Shown one piece after another: positions 48,296-60,700 of a DNA stretch of 64,000 bases. Position numbers and translations under genes: made by a program. Positions within the stretch are counted from its first letter, which is position 1. Every line of letters starts with the position of its first letter. This DNA is from Viola odorata. Its lineage: Eukaryota; Streptophyta; Magnoliopsida; Malpighiales; Violaceae. Location of the stretch: positions 71,224,367 through 71,288,366 of the forward strand of contig OY829540.1 of the NCBI GenBank assembly GCA_963691705.1, given 5' to 3'. Under the pieces are notes generated by a model that was given only the letters and a program-made list of their open reading frames with translations, ran no database searches and had not been told where the DNA came from.

Positions 48296-49927
48296 TTACT
48301 TTCCTCTAAATCCCATGCTTTTTCGTTTCTGATTCAGAGCATAACGCCTTGACATAGAAGGGTTATAGTACCTCCTCATGTGCTCTGATAGCTTGTGGAT
48401 GGTCCGCAGATCACCAATTGCAGAAAGCTGCATCAGAAAGGAGTCAAATTTTTGGTAGGGAAGTTTCATTCCCTTCTGAACAACATCTTCAATGAGAGAA
48501 CATGCATCCTTAACATTATTGGAACTGAAAAGGCCCTCAATCATCACACAGTAAGTGTCAATATCCTGAGCACAGCCACTCTTCTCCATCTCATGCCAAG
48601 TCTCAAATGCCGCATCAGGATCACCCATCTCAAAAAACATTGACATCAGCAAATTATATGTCTGTACACTAGGCAAACAGCCCACCTCCATCATTCTTCC
48701 ATAGAGCCTAAGCGCTTCATCACCATTTTTATTCTCACAAAGGACCTTGAGAAAACAGTTGTAAGTAACTATGTCTGGAGGATAACCTAGGTTTCCCATC
48801 TCCTGCAAAAATTTATAGGCTTCATCAATCTTCCCAGCCAAACACATCCCTTCAATCAGCTCTTCATATGTTGTGACGTCTGGGAGGCAACCACTGCTTA
48901 TCATATTCTCTAGAAACTTAAAGCCCTCTTCCATTTTATCATTCTGGACCAGAGCCACAATAATGGTTGCATAAGTTTTTGCGGTAGGTGAAGACAACGC
49001 TGAACCTTTCGTTCTCATAAATTCAAAAAGTTCAGTTGCCTCTGTCAACATTCCTGCCTTACAGAAAGTATCAATGGCAGTGTTGTAAGTAAAACTATCA
49101 GGGGTAAGCCCAAGTTCGATCATTTCCTCCAAAATCTGCATTCCTCTAGTCGGGTTCCTAACTCTACACCACCCAAAAAACAACACATTATAAGTAATGG
49201 CATCAGGCTTAACCTTACTCTTCATCCTCTTAAACAACGCTTCCGCATCTTCAACCAAACAACACTTACAAAGAGCATCCAGCAGCAAGTTAAACGCATT
49301 GACCTCTGGTTGGGTCTTGACCCTTATCTTCTTCTTCTTTGCAAATTTCTGAACCCGAGTGAGGTACTTCAGTGTGTAGTTCCTCAAAATTGTCAACAAC
49401 ACCTCAACAGGAACAACAGTCTTATTATTCCTCTTCATATAATCAAGCATATCACAAACAATACGAAACTGCTTCACCTTGTATTTAGTACTAGACAAGA
49501 TATCCATCATTTGGTTATAAGCTAGAGGGTTATGTGCATAATTAGGTTGATGCCCTGCCCACATAAAGAATCTAAATGCAACTTTCTCTTCAAAATGAAG
49601 CTTACCTAAAACCTCAACCACCAAATCCGTAGTGAGTTTCATCCCAAGCCGGTCAAGGGCTTTCTCCATGTCAAGAGCGGGTGAGCCAGAAATGCCAAAA
49701 ACCGCAGCACAGACCTTATCAACATCGCTGCTAACCGCGGCGCAAGTGTCAAGGGAGGCAACTTGGGAACAGTAGCAGCGAGAGGTTCTAACTTTAAGCG
49801 AAGACTCAGAGAACAAAAGAATGGTGTTACGAAAATGAGTGGAAGCGGGAATAACAAACCCAAGTGCGGGGGAAGAATGACGAATCAATGATCTGACAGA
49901 AAACAAACGGGAACAAAACCTCCTCAT
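48296..49927 (-). CDS. P-class pentatricopeptide repeat protein, organelle-targeted
   Basis: The intronless 543-aa ORF begins with an Arg/Ser-rich leader (MRRFCSRLFSVRSLIRHSS) that fits a mitochondrial presequence. From about residue 130 onward it has roughly nine 35-residue helical repeats without E or DYW extensions. Typical repeat cores are VKPDAITYNVLFFGWCR, LTPDSFTYNTAIDTFCKAGM, CLPDVTTYEELIEGMCLAGK and YPPDIVTYNCFLKVLCEN. P-class PPR proteins bind single-stranded organellar RNA and affect its processing, stability or translation. The sequence reminds me of the Arabidopsis At1g73400 type, but that is from memory. The ORF is intact and the lack of introns is normal for this family. It sits inside the helicase cluster between genes C and D without functional relation. 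Confidence 0.93.
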   Translation of the reverse strand: MRRFCSRLFSVRSLIRHSSPALGFVIPASTHFRNTILLFSESSLKVRTSRCYCSQVASLDTCAAVSSDVDKVCAAVFGISGSPALDMEKALDRLGMKLTTDLVVEVLGKLHFEEKVAFRFFMWAGHQPNYAHNPLAYNQMMDILSSTKYKVKQFRIVCDMLDYMKRNNKTVVPVEVLLTILRNYTLKYLTRVQKFAKKKKIRVKTQPEVNAFNLLLDALCKCCLVEDAEALFKRMKSKVKPDAITYNVLFFGWCRVRNPTRGMQILEEMIELGLTPDSFTYNTAIDTFCKAGMLTEATELFEFMRTKGSALSSPTAKTYATIIVALVQNDKMEEGFKFLENMISSGCLPDVTTYEELIEGMCLAGKIDEAYKFLQEMGNLGYPPDIVTYNCFLKVLCENKNGDEALRLYGRMMEVGCLPSVQTYNLLMSMFFEMGDPDAAFETWHEMEKSGCAQDIDTYCVMIEGLFSSNNVKDACSLIEDVVQKGMKLPYQKFDSFLMQLSAIGDLRTIHKLSEHMRRYYNPSMSRRYALNQKRKSMGFRGK

Positions 49928-50470
49928 CTTTTGTTTTCTTTTCCTTAGCCGGAGATGGTTGAGATAGCGAAATGGCCGGAATGGGAGTGGCGACGGCGAC
50001 TAGGGAACCTCCGGTAAACAAGATTCCGGCAGTAGCACCGATTCCATATGTTGACGGAAGAATGCTTCCTGGGATTTCCTTTAGAACAAAGAAGGATTCA
50101 GACAGACAAAAAAGGTAATATCGGTGTTATGGGAATGGAGAACAGAAGAATCATCTCTCTGTTGGAGACGACAACCAGAGGGTGTAAAGAAGTTGAGGGT
50201 GAGGTGTTTGCTGGGCTTTTACTCCAACCTGTGAGCTGATGGGCTTAGCAAGCATTGAGTTTTGGGCTAGTTATTATATATTTTGATATTTCACTTTTCT
50301 TTTAAGCATTTTTTTAAAACAAATTACCAGGATGTAACATTTAATTGATGAGGATTTACTTTAATAAATTGATTTTTATCGCTCCTTTTAAAATAATTAA
50401 TATCTAATGTACTAATTAAAAAATAGAATAATTTTGACTAAAAAAGGGTGTAAACCTGATATATGTACAT
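49928..50470. other. Upstream region of the PPR gene
   Basis: This contains the minus-strand promoter region of the PPR gene (49928-50240, GC-richer) and then AT-rich DNA. Nothing else is recognised. Confidence 0.4.
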
Positions 50471-51167
50471 TTAATACTCTAATATTTGGCCTCTGCAATG
50501 TTGATAGGATGGATGATGCTCTAGGATTGTACCATGATACTGTATGTTGTTAGAGGGTATTATTGCCAATACAGTAACTTCAACACATTGATTCATGCTT
50601 TTTTGAGGAGAGGTTCAATGCAAGAAGGATTTAAGCTTGTGAATGATATGCTGTTTAGAGGGTACCAGCTTGATGAAATTACTTACAATGTCCTTATAAA
50701 GGCACTCTGCAAAGAAGGTGCTGTTGAGAAAGGACTGGGTTTATTTGAAGAAATGATCCGGAAGGGACTCAGCCCCTGTAATATCTCACGTAATACATTG
50801 ATCAATGGTTTCTGTAGAGCTGGAAAAATACGCAAGGCACTAGAGTTCCTGAGGGATATGGTTCATCAAGGTTTTGCGCCTCACATAGTCACTTATAATA
50901 GCCTGATAAATGGTTTTTGCAAGATGGGACGCATTCAGGAAGCTTTTGAACTCTTTTGAAAAATTGCAACTTGAAGGAATACAACCTGATGCTATTACTT
51001 ACAATACTTTAATTTGTTGGTTCTGCCGTCAGAAGATGTTTGATGATTCGTATTTACTTCTCCACCGAGGGGTTGAGAATAATTTTGTTCCTACTGAGGT
51101 GACCTGGTATATCCTGGTCTGCAATTTTGTTAAGGAAAGTGATGAAGAAAATCAGTTCTCCTTCTGT
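50471..51167 (+). pseudogene. Broken P-class PPR gene fragment
   Basis: Starting near 50471, NTLIFGLCNVDRMDDALGLY is readable and stops at a TAG just after 50550. A new frame then carries FNTLIHAFLRRGSMQEGF, DEITYNVLIKALCKEGAVEK, ISRNTLINGFCRAGK and HIVTYNSLINGFCKMGR. At about 50953 an extra T shifts the frame, and the protein resumes as EKLQLEGIQPDAITYNTLI and VTWYILVCNFVKES. The repeats resemble the At5g64320-type PPR family. With no N-terminus, one nonsense codon and two frame changes it is a pseudogene, and it is not a copy of the PPR gene at 48296. Confidence 0.82.
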
Positions 51168-51558
51168 TAGGTTAAGTGACTGGAAGGAAACTTTGCTCAT
51201 TTCTATCTTCTTCATCTAATCTTAGGCTCTGTATCAAGTTGCGGTTCTCCTTTAGCTTACCTTCTGTGGCGAGACTATTCTGAGGTTGAATCATGACAGC
51301 AAACAACATTCTACAGATGTGAAGAATACTGTGATATTCAATGCATTTGTTCTTTGCCAAGTATGTTAAGCTGTTTTATTAATATCTTTGTTTTAGAGTT
51401 TGCTATTAATTGGATTAAGTGGTGTTCATGACCCAAATGATATATTTATGATATGGATGATAACTAAACACACCTGCATGCCAAATTATGCATATTTTCA
51501 TGCATTTTATTGTTCTTTTTTATGCAAAACACTCAAGAGCTAACTGTTGGATTTTCAG

Positions 51559-51869
51559 GTTTTCAACGAGTTAAATGCTCGAAAGCCAGATGAAATCAAT
51601 GTCTTTAGGAGAGTGACCAAAAACCGTTTGTTTCTGGGAATAGTTGGGTTTACCTTCATTCTGCAGGTTAGTAATCAATTTTTTTGGTTTTGCTGTTCTT
51701 TTCCGATAGGTATTTTTGCCTCAGCAAAGTTAAAATGGTATCTTAGAAGTATTATTGTTATTCCTGTTGCCCTACAGATAATCCTCATTGATTTCTCTGG
51801 AAAGTTCACCCAAACTGTGAGACTCAATTGGAAGCTATGGCTTGTATGCATTGTGATTGGCATCGTCAG
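51559..51869 (+). pseudogene. Remnant of a plant P2B-type (autoinhibited) Ca2+-ATPase, C-terminal exons
   Basis: Two exon-like pieces survive with splice-like borders. The first, 51559-51666 (36 codons), contains VFNELNARKPDEINVFRRVT and KNRLFLGIVGFTFILQ. The second, 51778-51869, contains IDFSGKFTQTVRLNWKLWL. These are the conserved transmembrane 8-10 region of plant ACA-type calcium pumps. The catalytic head, the phosphorylation site and all other exons are missing, and the normal ending after TM10 is replaced by unrelated sequence. Together with the PPR pseudogene just upstream it suggests a block of DNA copied from elsewhere. Confidence 0.8.
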
Positions 51870-52159
51870 GTTGGTTCCGCTACCAGCATTAGTTGCTGCA
51901 CGAGGGATGCTCCTTATGCCAACTCGAGGCATCGGAGCACCTGGATTTTTGTTTCATTCATTTGGATAGATATAAGTTTCAAAATGCATAATTTTGAAGC
52001 ATAATTGAATTGCTTACGCACAATACTGATAGAAAATGCGAACTAAATAGAAATTACTAAGTATTGAAAAGTAGCACATGATTAATACTATCATTATTCT
52101 CTTTTCTTTTGTTGATTATTTTGAGCAGGAAAAAGAACAACCTTGCAACATTGCAGGCA

Positions 52160-52843
52160 CTAAAAGTAAGATTTATGGTCATAATTTGGTGGAAGTGGCT
52201 GATCATGATCATCTAGGTTGAAAAGACGTTGTTGTTGATATGGGGGGAGAGACAAAAGTTGATCTTCTTCTTGTTCATTGACATCAACAACTTCTTGCTG
52301 CACCTGCATCATCTGCCCCTCTTGTTGATTTTGTTGTTGATCTTGTGCATTGTAGAAAGCAATATGTCCTTTTGTTTTGACAATCTCAGATTGAACATCA
52401 ATGATTTGTTGTTGGAGTTGAGAAATGATGCCAACACATCCATAAACAGGATCTTTCACTCTCAAACTTGCTTCAATTGACATGCATTCTGCTGCATCAC
52501 CCTTTTTATGTTCTGGTACTTGCTGCAAAGCAACAAGATTTTCAATAAGATAACACGAAACCAATCAACTTGGAGCACAGTCAAGTTTCAAAAACACCAT
52601 TTTGCGCACTAGAAATCGAGATTTTGGTTGAAAAATGAACTAACCAATGAAAGATTAGAGAAAGATGGGGATTTTAATTTGTACCTGAATCATTTTGGTA
52701 ATGCTGCTAGCTCCAAAGATTTTGTGGACATTTGCAAATCTTTGAGGATTATTTGAAGGGAAATAGGGAGCCAACACACAATCTTGAGGGCATCTTCTCC
52801 TCAAATATTTGCAAGCTGCACATCTAGTCGAATTATTCGACAT
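52160..52843 (-). CDS. LOB-domain (LBD/ASL) transcription factor, class I, LBD23/24-like
   Basis: Two exons, 52843-52685 and 52522-52160, encode 173 aa. The zinc-finger-like motif CX2CX6CX3C is present as CAACKYLRRRCPQDC. It is followed by the GAS block with FANVHKIFGASSITKMIQ, interrupted by the intron at the position usual for this family, and DPVYGCVGIISQLQQQI, the coiled-coil part. The C-terminus is Gln-rich (QDQQQNQQEGQMMQVQQE), suggesting an activation region. LBD proteins are plant-specific nuclear DNA-binding factors acting in organ boundary and lateral organ development. The leucine-zipper heptads are imperfect here. A TTTATAAG TATA-like box lies about 100 bases upstream of the ATG. 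The gene is intact. Confidence 0.92.
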
Positions 52844-53648
52844 CCTCCTCCGCCTAGATATTCTTGATATTGTCCAAAAAATCTATTAAGAAATGTTAAG
52901 AATATGTAACAATGATTCTTGAAAAGATTTCGTAATCTTCTTATAAATCTTGCTAATTCTATTCCTGGAAAGACAAACGGCTACATTTTGTTTGAATATG
53001 ATTTGAAAAATAAGGAAATTTGATCAATCAACTTTGCGCATTTCCAAAATAGAGTGAGCTTAAAACTTATTAGCAGCTCGCAAGATACCTTATTCGAATT
53101 AATATCTTTAACCTTCGCAAAATTCAATTCCTCGTATGCTAATAAAAAAAGGAATTCAATTCCAAACTACATTCTTTTTTCAAACTTGATTTGAATTAGC
53201 TGGTTTTTCTTGCAAGACATTGTCTATCAAAAGAAAAATACTAAAAATAACAAAATTGCATTTTCTCTACCAGTATTGATAATAGTCGAGGCCTAGGTTT
53301 TAAATTCGAGTCAATCTTTTACCTAAATAGCAAAAAGAATACCCAAATGCTTAAACAGTTTTACAAAACACGTAACAAATTCTTGATTTTTTTTTGGGAA
53401 CGGGTACAGAACAATTTATTGTAGTTTAGCTTCTAAAAAATTATACTAAATAATATGAAAAACTTATATATGTGTAAAAGAAAATATTTAGCATGTTACA
53501 AGTAAATATATTTGATATTTTATTTTTCTAATATGATTATTGTACTCATTTTACATTAGTATCCATAAAAAAATAAAATAAAGATAAAAAATTCCTGTTT
53601 TTTCAAAAATAAAAAAGAAAGAACATTAAATTTTGAAATATCATTATA
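52844..53648. other. Upstream region of the LBD gene, AT-rich
   Basis: The proximal 100-150 bases are the likely LBD promoter. The rest is AT-rich with no gene or clear repeat visible. Confidence 0.4.
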
Positions 53649-53908
53649 CTCCCTCCGGGGTTAATTAGATGACGTTTTAGCATTTGCTTTTACTGTTCCG
53701 GAACATATCTTAAGGCGGCCAGAACAGTCACTATTTGAGACAATTTTGCCCCTAATTTTTTCTCGGAAGTACGTTAAGAATTAACGTACGTTTGAAAAAA
53801 AGTACGAAATTTTTTGGGGTCAAATAGTGAGTCATCCGGCCTCCTTAATATGCGTTCCCTACTGAATATTAGGATGCGAGGAAGTCATGTAATAAACCCC
53901 GGAGGGAG
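53649..53908. mobile_element. 260-bp Stowaway-like MITE
   Basis: It begins CTCCCTCCGGGGTT and ends AACCCCGGAGGGAG, which are reverse complements. It is flanked by TA on each side (53647-53648 and 53909-53910), as expected for Tc1/mariner-type Stowaway elements. No ORF is present. Confidence 0.85.
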
Positions 53909-54762
53909 TAGTATAATTTAATTGTTTATAACTTTTATACCACTAAAAAACAACTAAGGAATGGGTTGCTAAGCTGAATATCTTTTTTGGAGCTCATTAG
54001 GATTAATAAGGGAGACATCACCCATGCTTTTATAAAAAAATGATACCAATAAATTCCCTAAAAGAATCTAAATCATAAAAAATTAAAGACCAAATAAATG
54101 TTTTTAAACTATGTAGTTATAATCTATTTAGTTAATCTATTTAATTTTAATTCATTTATGATCCCTTTTTTCTACTAAATAATTTATTTATGATATAAGT
54201 TATAAAGTTTGAAAAATATTAAATTTTGCATGAGTATCATATAAATGTTTACAAATCATTATCCCTTATAAAGTTTGAAGAAGACAAGAGTTGTAAGAAA
54301 CGGATCGAGCTCAGAACCTCGAGATTCACAATTTTAAAGTCCAATTAGGGTCAGATTGGGGTTGGATCAGAATTTAATAAATAATTTTGTGAATTTATGT
54401 CCACAATTCTATATCACTTTGTTGTTAGTATTTTCGTTAGGTTTAGTCCTTATATTTTATGAGGTTTAATCCCTTTATTATTGTGAGGTTTACTCATTTT
54501 GTTCACACGTTCCTTTGTGGTTTAATCCATAAAAGGTAAAATAAAAGAATTCAGGAGCCAATGAAAACGAACATCTAATGTTTACGCAAAAATCAAAAGC
54601 CAACTCCTTTCTTTCCCCTTTTCATATTTCCATATTCTTGTTGTTAAGGACATGAAAGATAGCTTGAATCACAAAATTACAAAAGCTGCATTCAGATATG
54701 ATAGGCATATAAACTGAGAAACCACCATCATGGTTAATTACGTGCAGGTCCCTAACTTTGTC
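53909..54762. other. AT-rich spacer downstream of gene D
   Basis: No gene, and no sign of the missing 3' exons (TPR region, lysine-rich tail) of gene D. Only short A/T-rich tracts are seen. Confidence 0.4.
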
Positions 54763-57700
54763 TCAAAAATGCCTAAAGGAAGGACATTTCGTCGTACGTG
54801 GTGTTTGTCTTAGGCACTCCTTAAACATGTAAGAACATTCTGCAGCAAACTCAGTCTTGCCTATAGACTGGAAAATCTCAGCAGCTTCCCTATAAGCAGC
54901 AGAAGCCATTTCAGGATTGGAGCCATGAAACCTGTCAGCAGAAGCTTTAAAACCAGCCGCCTTCGCCAATTTTTCTCCATGCGCATCGCCCGCTCTTTCG
55001 AAACACATTGTTGCCATCTCATAGTTTCCTTCTATCAAAAGCTGCAGATACCAACAGAAGTAAATAAAGGAGACATAGCTCATGCTCTTACCAACAAAAT
55101 ACCAAAAATCCCATCTTTTGTTTTCTTCGCACAGATGGTAACAATAAACAACGAAATTTACCAACAATTACGAACTTGGACTTGTGACAAAAATGAGAGC
55201 TGGGAAAGTTCATAACAAAAATGAGCATACCTTATGACCCTGTGACTTCCAATCCTCTGGACTACTAACCACTTTCATTTCTTGTGCAAATGAGTTATCC
55301 AGTTTCCTTACTTGGACAAGCGCCTTCATCTTCCAGTACTCAAACATTGGTGTCGAGAACTCGTCTGTGTTCTCATAAATCCACAATCTTTGCCTTGTAC
55401 GAGTGATGGCGACATATAGTTGCTTCAACTCGGAGCACAAGATATTGTGTTTTGCCTCATTGAAACTCGGGAAGGACACAGGATAACTCGGCTGAAGTAA
55501 ATCCTTGTCCTTCATGTATTCATAAACAAACTTCCACTTATTTTTTAGGGGAGATGAGCCAAAGAAGTTGTACAACAGCACATCCTACACAATGATGAAC
55601 TACAGAAGTCAAACACGAGATGCCACGATAAGGAAAAGAAGTCTAAAAAGAGTGATTTGCAGGACAAACTATGGAAATCCTAACAGAACATACAATTTCT
55701 ACACAAGGTCAATATTACTCCAGGCCCTTGCACTCCAATATGGTTAAAATGAGACAGAAAAAAAAACCTGAAACTCTAGGCCCTTGCACTCCAATATGGT
55801 TAAAATGAGAGCTTGCTTCCCAACAGAATTAGAAAATTCCTTTTTCGCGGGTTCATCTCGTACTAATATGACCTGTTTGGCTCCAAACCCCTTACCTGCT
55901 GCATTCCTATCATTTCCAAACATAGTGGCAACTGCATCATTTTCGTTCTGAGGTTCTAACAGAACTGGGGCTTCTCCAAGTATGCAACTTGTTTCCGGTG
56001 TCAAAATGTCAACAGATAGAGGAAAGAAATGGTATAGGAGTTCAACAACACTCTGTGCAAGCTTCAGAATACCCGCATGGGTACGGAAATTTTGGGTCAA
56101 ATGAAAGACTTTTGATAGTTGGCCCTTCTCTTTTCTTCCATCATTTCCTCCAGGTTTTAGAGGAGAAACAAATTCATTATAAAATAGAGATCTCACATCT
56201 TCAAACCTAAAATCAATCCCCCTGGCAATATTTTGTGCGGTGTCACTGAAAAGACGAAACCTTCATTGACATTTTTGCAGATGTGCTTGAACAGCGCAAT
56301 CTGCCTCAGTGTAAGATCCTGGACTTCATCAATATAGACAAAATCAACCATATCGCCCTCATATTTTTTGTTCTGAAGCGACGATGGAGATCATTCACAG
56401 ATCCGCCACATCGAAATCACCNNNNNNNNNNNNNNNNNNNNNNNNNNNNNNNNNNNNNNNNNNNNNNNNNNNNNNNNNNNNNNNNNNNNNNNNNNNNNNN
56501 NNNNNNNNNNNNNNNNNNNNNNNNNNNNNNNNNNNNNNNNNNNNNNNNNNNNNNNNNNNNNNNNNNNNNNNNNNNNNNNNNNNNNNNNNNNNNNNNNNNN
56601 NNNNNNNNNNNNNNNNNNNNNGGAAAAATACGAGGTACCCACTGTTCCATCCAGCATCATCAAGAACTTGAAGAATGTTATAACTAGAGGGTAAGACTCC
56701 GGCAGAATATCTAAGAAAGAGTTGGATTGAGATATATCATCATTTTCAACCATATCAGCTGTAATGTTTTCTGCCGAACATTTTCCACCACGGAAAAAGC
56801 TGTAGACATTAAAAAAGAGCTTGTATGAGAAAACAGAACTATGATGAGGCAGATTCTTGGTTTTACATCTTAGATCAAGTAGAGTACTGAAAAAAGTAAT
56901 CACTTTTCAAGAAAAAATCCAACTTGTGACTGGAAGTGATTGCTTCAGAATAAAGACATATGCTAGTAAGGACTAAAGAAATATAAATAATGCACCTTTG
57001 CAACTGTTGTTTAACAGCATAACAGAGTTTAGGACTGACGGTCACAAAAAGCTGGCGCAAGACCGTCTTCTTGGGCTCTTCAACAGTATCCTCAACATCC
57101 TCTACTCTATCATCCACATCAGTTGAGGTGTTTGCAATGCCAGTACTAAGTCCTTCGGATGCCACATGATACATTTGCTCCCTTTTAAACACCTTCATGG
57201 TCAACACAGTGGTCTTCCCCGTGCCAGACCGTCCTAGGATAAAGGAACTTCTTTCAAATTGAACCATCTCAGATTGCTCATCAGTCAGTTCGAATGGTAG
57301 CTCAATTTCTCTTCCATCCCTGTTAAAAAGCAGGTGGTTCGCAACTCCAGAAGATAAGGAGTAGAATTTCATCAACAGCAAGCTTTCGTTCACTTTAGTG
57401 CTCTCCGCATAACATTTCCCATCATTTCCCGTGTTCTGAGTGTTGCGGCCCTTAAAACGGAAAGCATTATAAGAGCCATACCAAACTTTCGGAACTTCAA
57501 GATCCCTACATATAAAAATGTCACAAAGTAGCACATGTCAAATAAATAATATTCTCTGAATAAGGCTAAACCATAGGATATATAGGATAATAACTGCAGA
57601 GAAAACATACCCTTCCATCCATTTTTCACTGCAACATTGGATAAATTCCTCAGTATACATTACGAAGATTCCATCTAGACGTTTCACCAGTCTGGGAATA

Positions 57701-60700
57701 TCATCCGGTGGTAATATATCCCAAACCTTTAAAGCTTGAGTGTGTCCTATCTCCTTCACGATATCAATGGAACAGAGTATATATAGTGATTCAGTTCTGA
57801 ATTTTTTCAAGATATGCTTAGATCTTTCACAAATTATGTCCACTTTCAACTTGGGGCGCCAGCCACCTGAAAGTCTAACTAAGGTATCAAGGATAGCTGA
57901 CTTCCTATGGACTGATGCTAACTTCTCAAAGGATTTTTTGAAGTCTTGACTAAAAAGAACCTGAGAAAGACATACAGAAATAAGGAAAATGATACCCCAT
58001 TTCCCAAGAAAAATAAAGCATAAGTTACATAAATCCGAGTCAACTACCTTCCACCTGGCGCTTTTGAAAGATAGACTTTCTGCATGAAGCAAATCCCCAA
58101 GCTGGTCACACTCTTTCTTAGCTTCTATAATGGTCTTGGTCAATTCCTCATCTTCATCAGAATTGAAGAAACATTGACGGGACTTAGCATTACGAACCAA
58201 CACTCCCCAAACAGATTCTCTGACAGACAATGTTCTTTCATTCCCCAAAATCCATAGACAATGCCTGAAAAGCAAAACCTCTAAATTCTTAAAATGAAAC
58301 AAGAAAACAAAGGGAAAAAAATGCTTTTAAGCTTAGATAACATTTCCTTTAAATCATTGAGAATTCTATATAATGCAATACCGAGCTCTAGTAATAGAAA
58401 CATTAGCTCTCTGAGAATTCGACAAAAATCCGAGTGTTCCCCATGTATTACATCTCACTGTTGACACTATGATGACATCTTCTTCACTTCCTTGGAATCC
58501 ATCTACTGACTTCACATTCACTGAAAAACCTTCAGTATTTTCGTACTTTCTACACAGTTTCTCTTGAATGGCTGCAACCTGAGCAGCATACGGAGATATG
58601 ACACCTACACTAAGTTCCTTGTTTGAGTTGCTCCACACTGCACAAAAAAGAAAAGAGAAGGAAAATAATATCCAAAGATGAGCTAAATGCACGCAGGAAG
58701 GATCATTGAGATAACTCTGAAACCAGAAAGGAGATGAAACAAGGGTCCTAACTTATGACTGCAATTGAAGAAAATGATGCAATTTGGTGCTACCTAAGGA
58801 AAAAAGTAGTTATGACTTTCAGAAACTATAAAACATAGTAGCAGATGCACCACATATTATATAAACATACCTCTGTAGAGATCCTCAACTATTTTCAGCA
58901 CAACTGCTACTTCCACCATATTTTTTAGGCTATGTCCCATTTCGTCCCGATCTTCTCTTCCACCAATTACATTTATGAATGAATAGGGACCAAACATCAG
59001 GCCTGGAAGATATATTTTCTCGTAACTACTATGCCTGACATTTGGTGCATCAGTGATGCGGTTGGAGTAGAACATTGAACTCGGAAAGCTACTAATTGAA
59101 GGGTGCATCCTGTACTGCATGTTTAGGAGGTGTTTGGGATGACCCAGTAAGCTCAACCTTTCAAACAAACTTCTGCCGAAGCCCACATCACTTGAAAGCT
59201 GTAGAACATCAAGATATTAGTAGCTTTTTATGTACACAATACTAAAACTAACTCCGCATTTTTTTTGGAAAAAAGAGGATAAATAAAACTTTTAAGTAGA
59301 GCATTTTTACATTGCTTTGAACCATTGCTGGTAGTTGGTACTCGTCACCAATTAGGACAGCCTTCCTAATACCGGGAAGTTGAAGGGGTATTGCGGATTC
59401 GCACTCTTTCAGTTGCGCAGCTTCATCAATTACCAAAAGGTCGAATGGTTCTAGTTCCTTCAACCAATGAAGCTTGTAGGAACTGGAAACTGTGCAAAAG
59501 ATTAAGGAAGCTGCTTTGAAACAAAATTCTTTTATTGATCTCTCATTTGAGGGATTAGGAAACTCAATCCTTGAGAGAGAATTACGAAGAGTTCTTAACA
59601 TAGAAATACATTCATCTCTACAGCGTTGCAATTGTACGAATACACCTGCAAAACCCTTAAAGGAAGCCTCAACAGACACCGGGAGTGAAAAAAGCCGTTC
59701 CAATTCTTCAGACATGACACCATCACCGAATAGCAATGTTTCAAAACAGTCGAGCAACCGAAATATGGTTCTCATGTATTGAACATTCTCATCTCGGATA
59801 AAACCTTCTGGCATATCAGTGCTTAAATGAAAGATGGATCTTTTCAGTTGCAATGCCACCGCACGGTATCGCTCCCTTGCAAATTCAAGAAATGATTTAG
59901 GCTTCCCATTGAAATTTTTCTTCTGCTTTTTCATTTCATTTTCAAGGAAAACAGGATATTGAGAAGCAGTGTTCTCAAAAAAATCTATTGCAGACGTAAG
60001 ACTATTCCACCAACCAGTACTTCGGCCCAAGCACTGGATAAGCCTTTCAACACGGTCGTCCAAAAATATATTATCAATTTCTGAACTGAGTTTAAGCTTC
60101 TTCTTGTTCCCAAATAAGAGAATATTTCCCAAACAAGGAGGAAACATAGGATCAGAACTATCCAAATCTATTCCCAACCAAGGAGGAAACATAGGATCAG
60201 AACTATCCAAATCTGTTCCATGACATTCTGTTACAAGTTTTACTACCCTAGAGGCCACCTCTGTGATTGCAACGTTCGTCGGGGCACAGATCAAGGTCCT
60301 GAATTTCTTCAGTCTCAATAGATTAAAGAGCAGAACACTAACAGTTTTAGTCTTGCCTGTTCCTGGTGGGCCCCAAATAAGTTCTACAGAAGACTTGTGA
60401 TTGCAGTACAAGTTGCGAAGACAAGCAGCAACTGCCCCGGTTTGGGATTCATTCAACATCCACGACAAATGCATACCAATCTTCTCATCCAAGGCTCTAC
60501 CACTCTGAGGAGAACACTGGCTGCAATCTTCTTGAACCTGTAACACGGTAAAACAAGTGTAAATCCAGCGCCCTAGAAGATAATGCTTTCAATTACAATC
60601 AGGAACAAAAAGAAGATATGAATGTGAAAAAACACAGTCAAACGAATACCAGCAGACCCATGAAACAAAAAGTGATTAATATGGGCTAAGGTAGTTCTAC

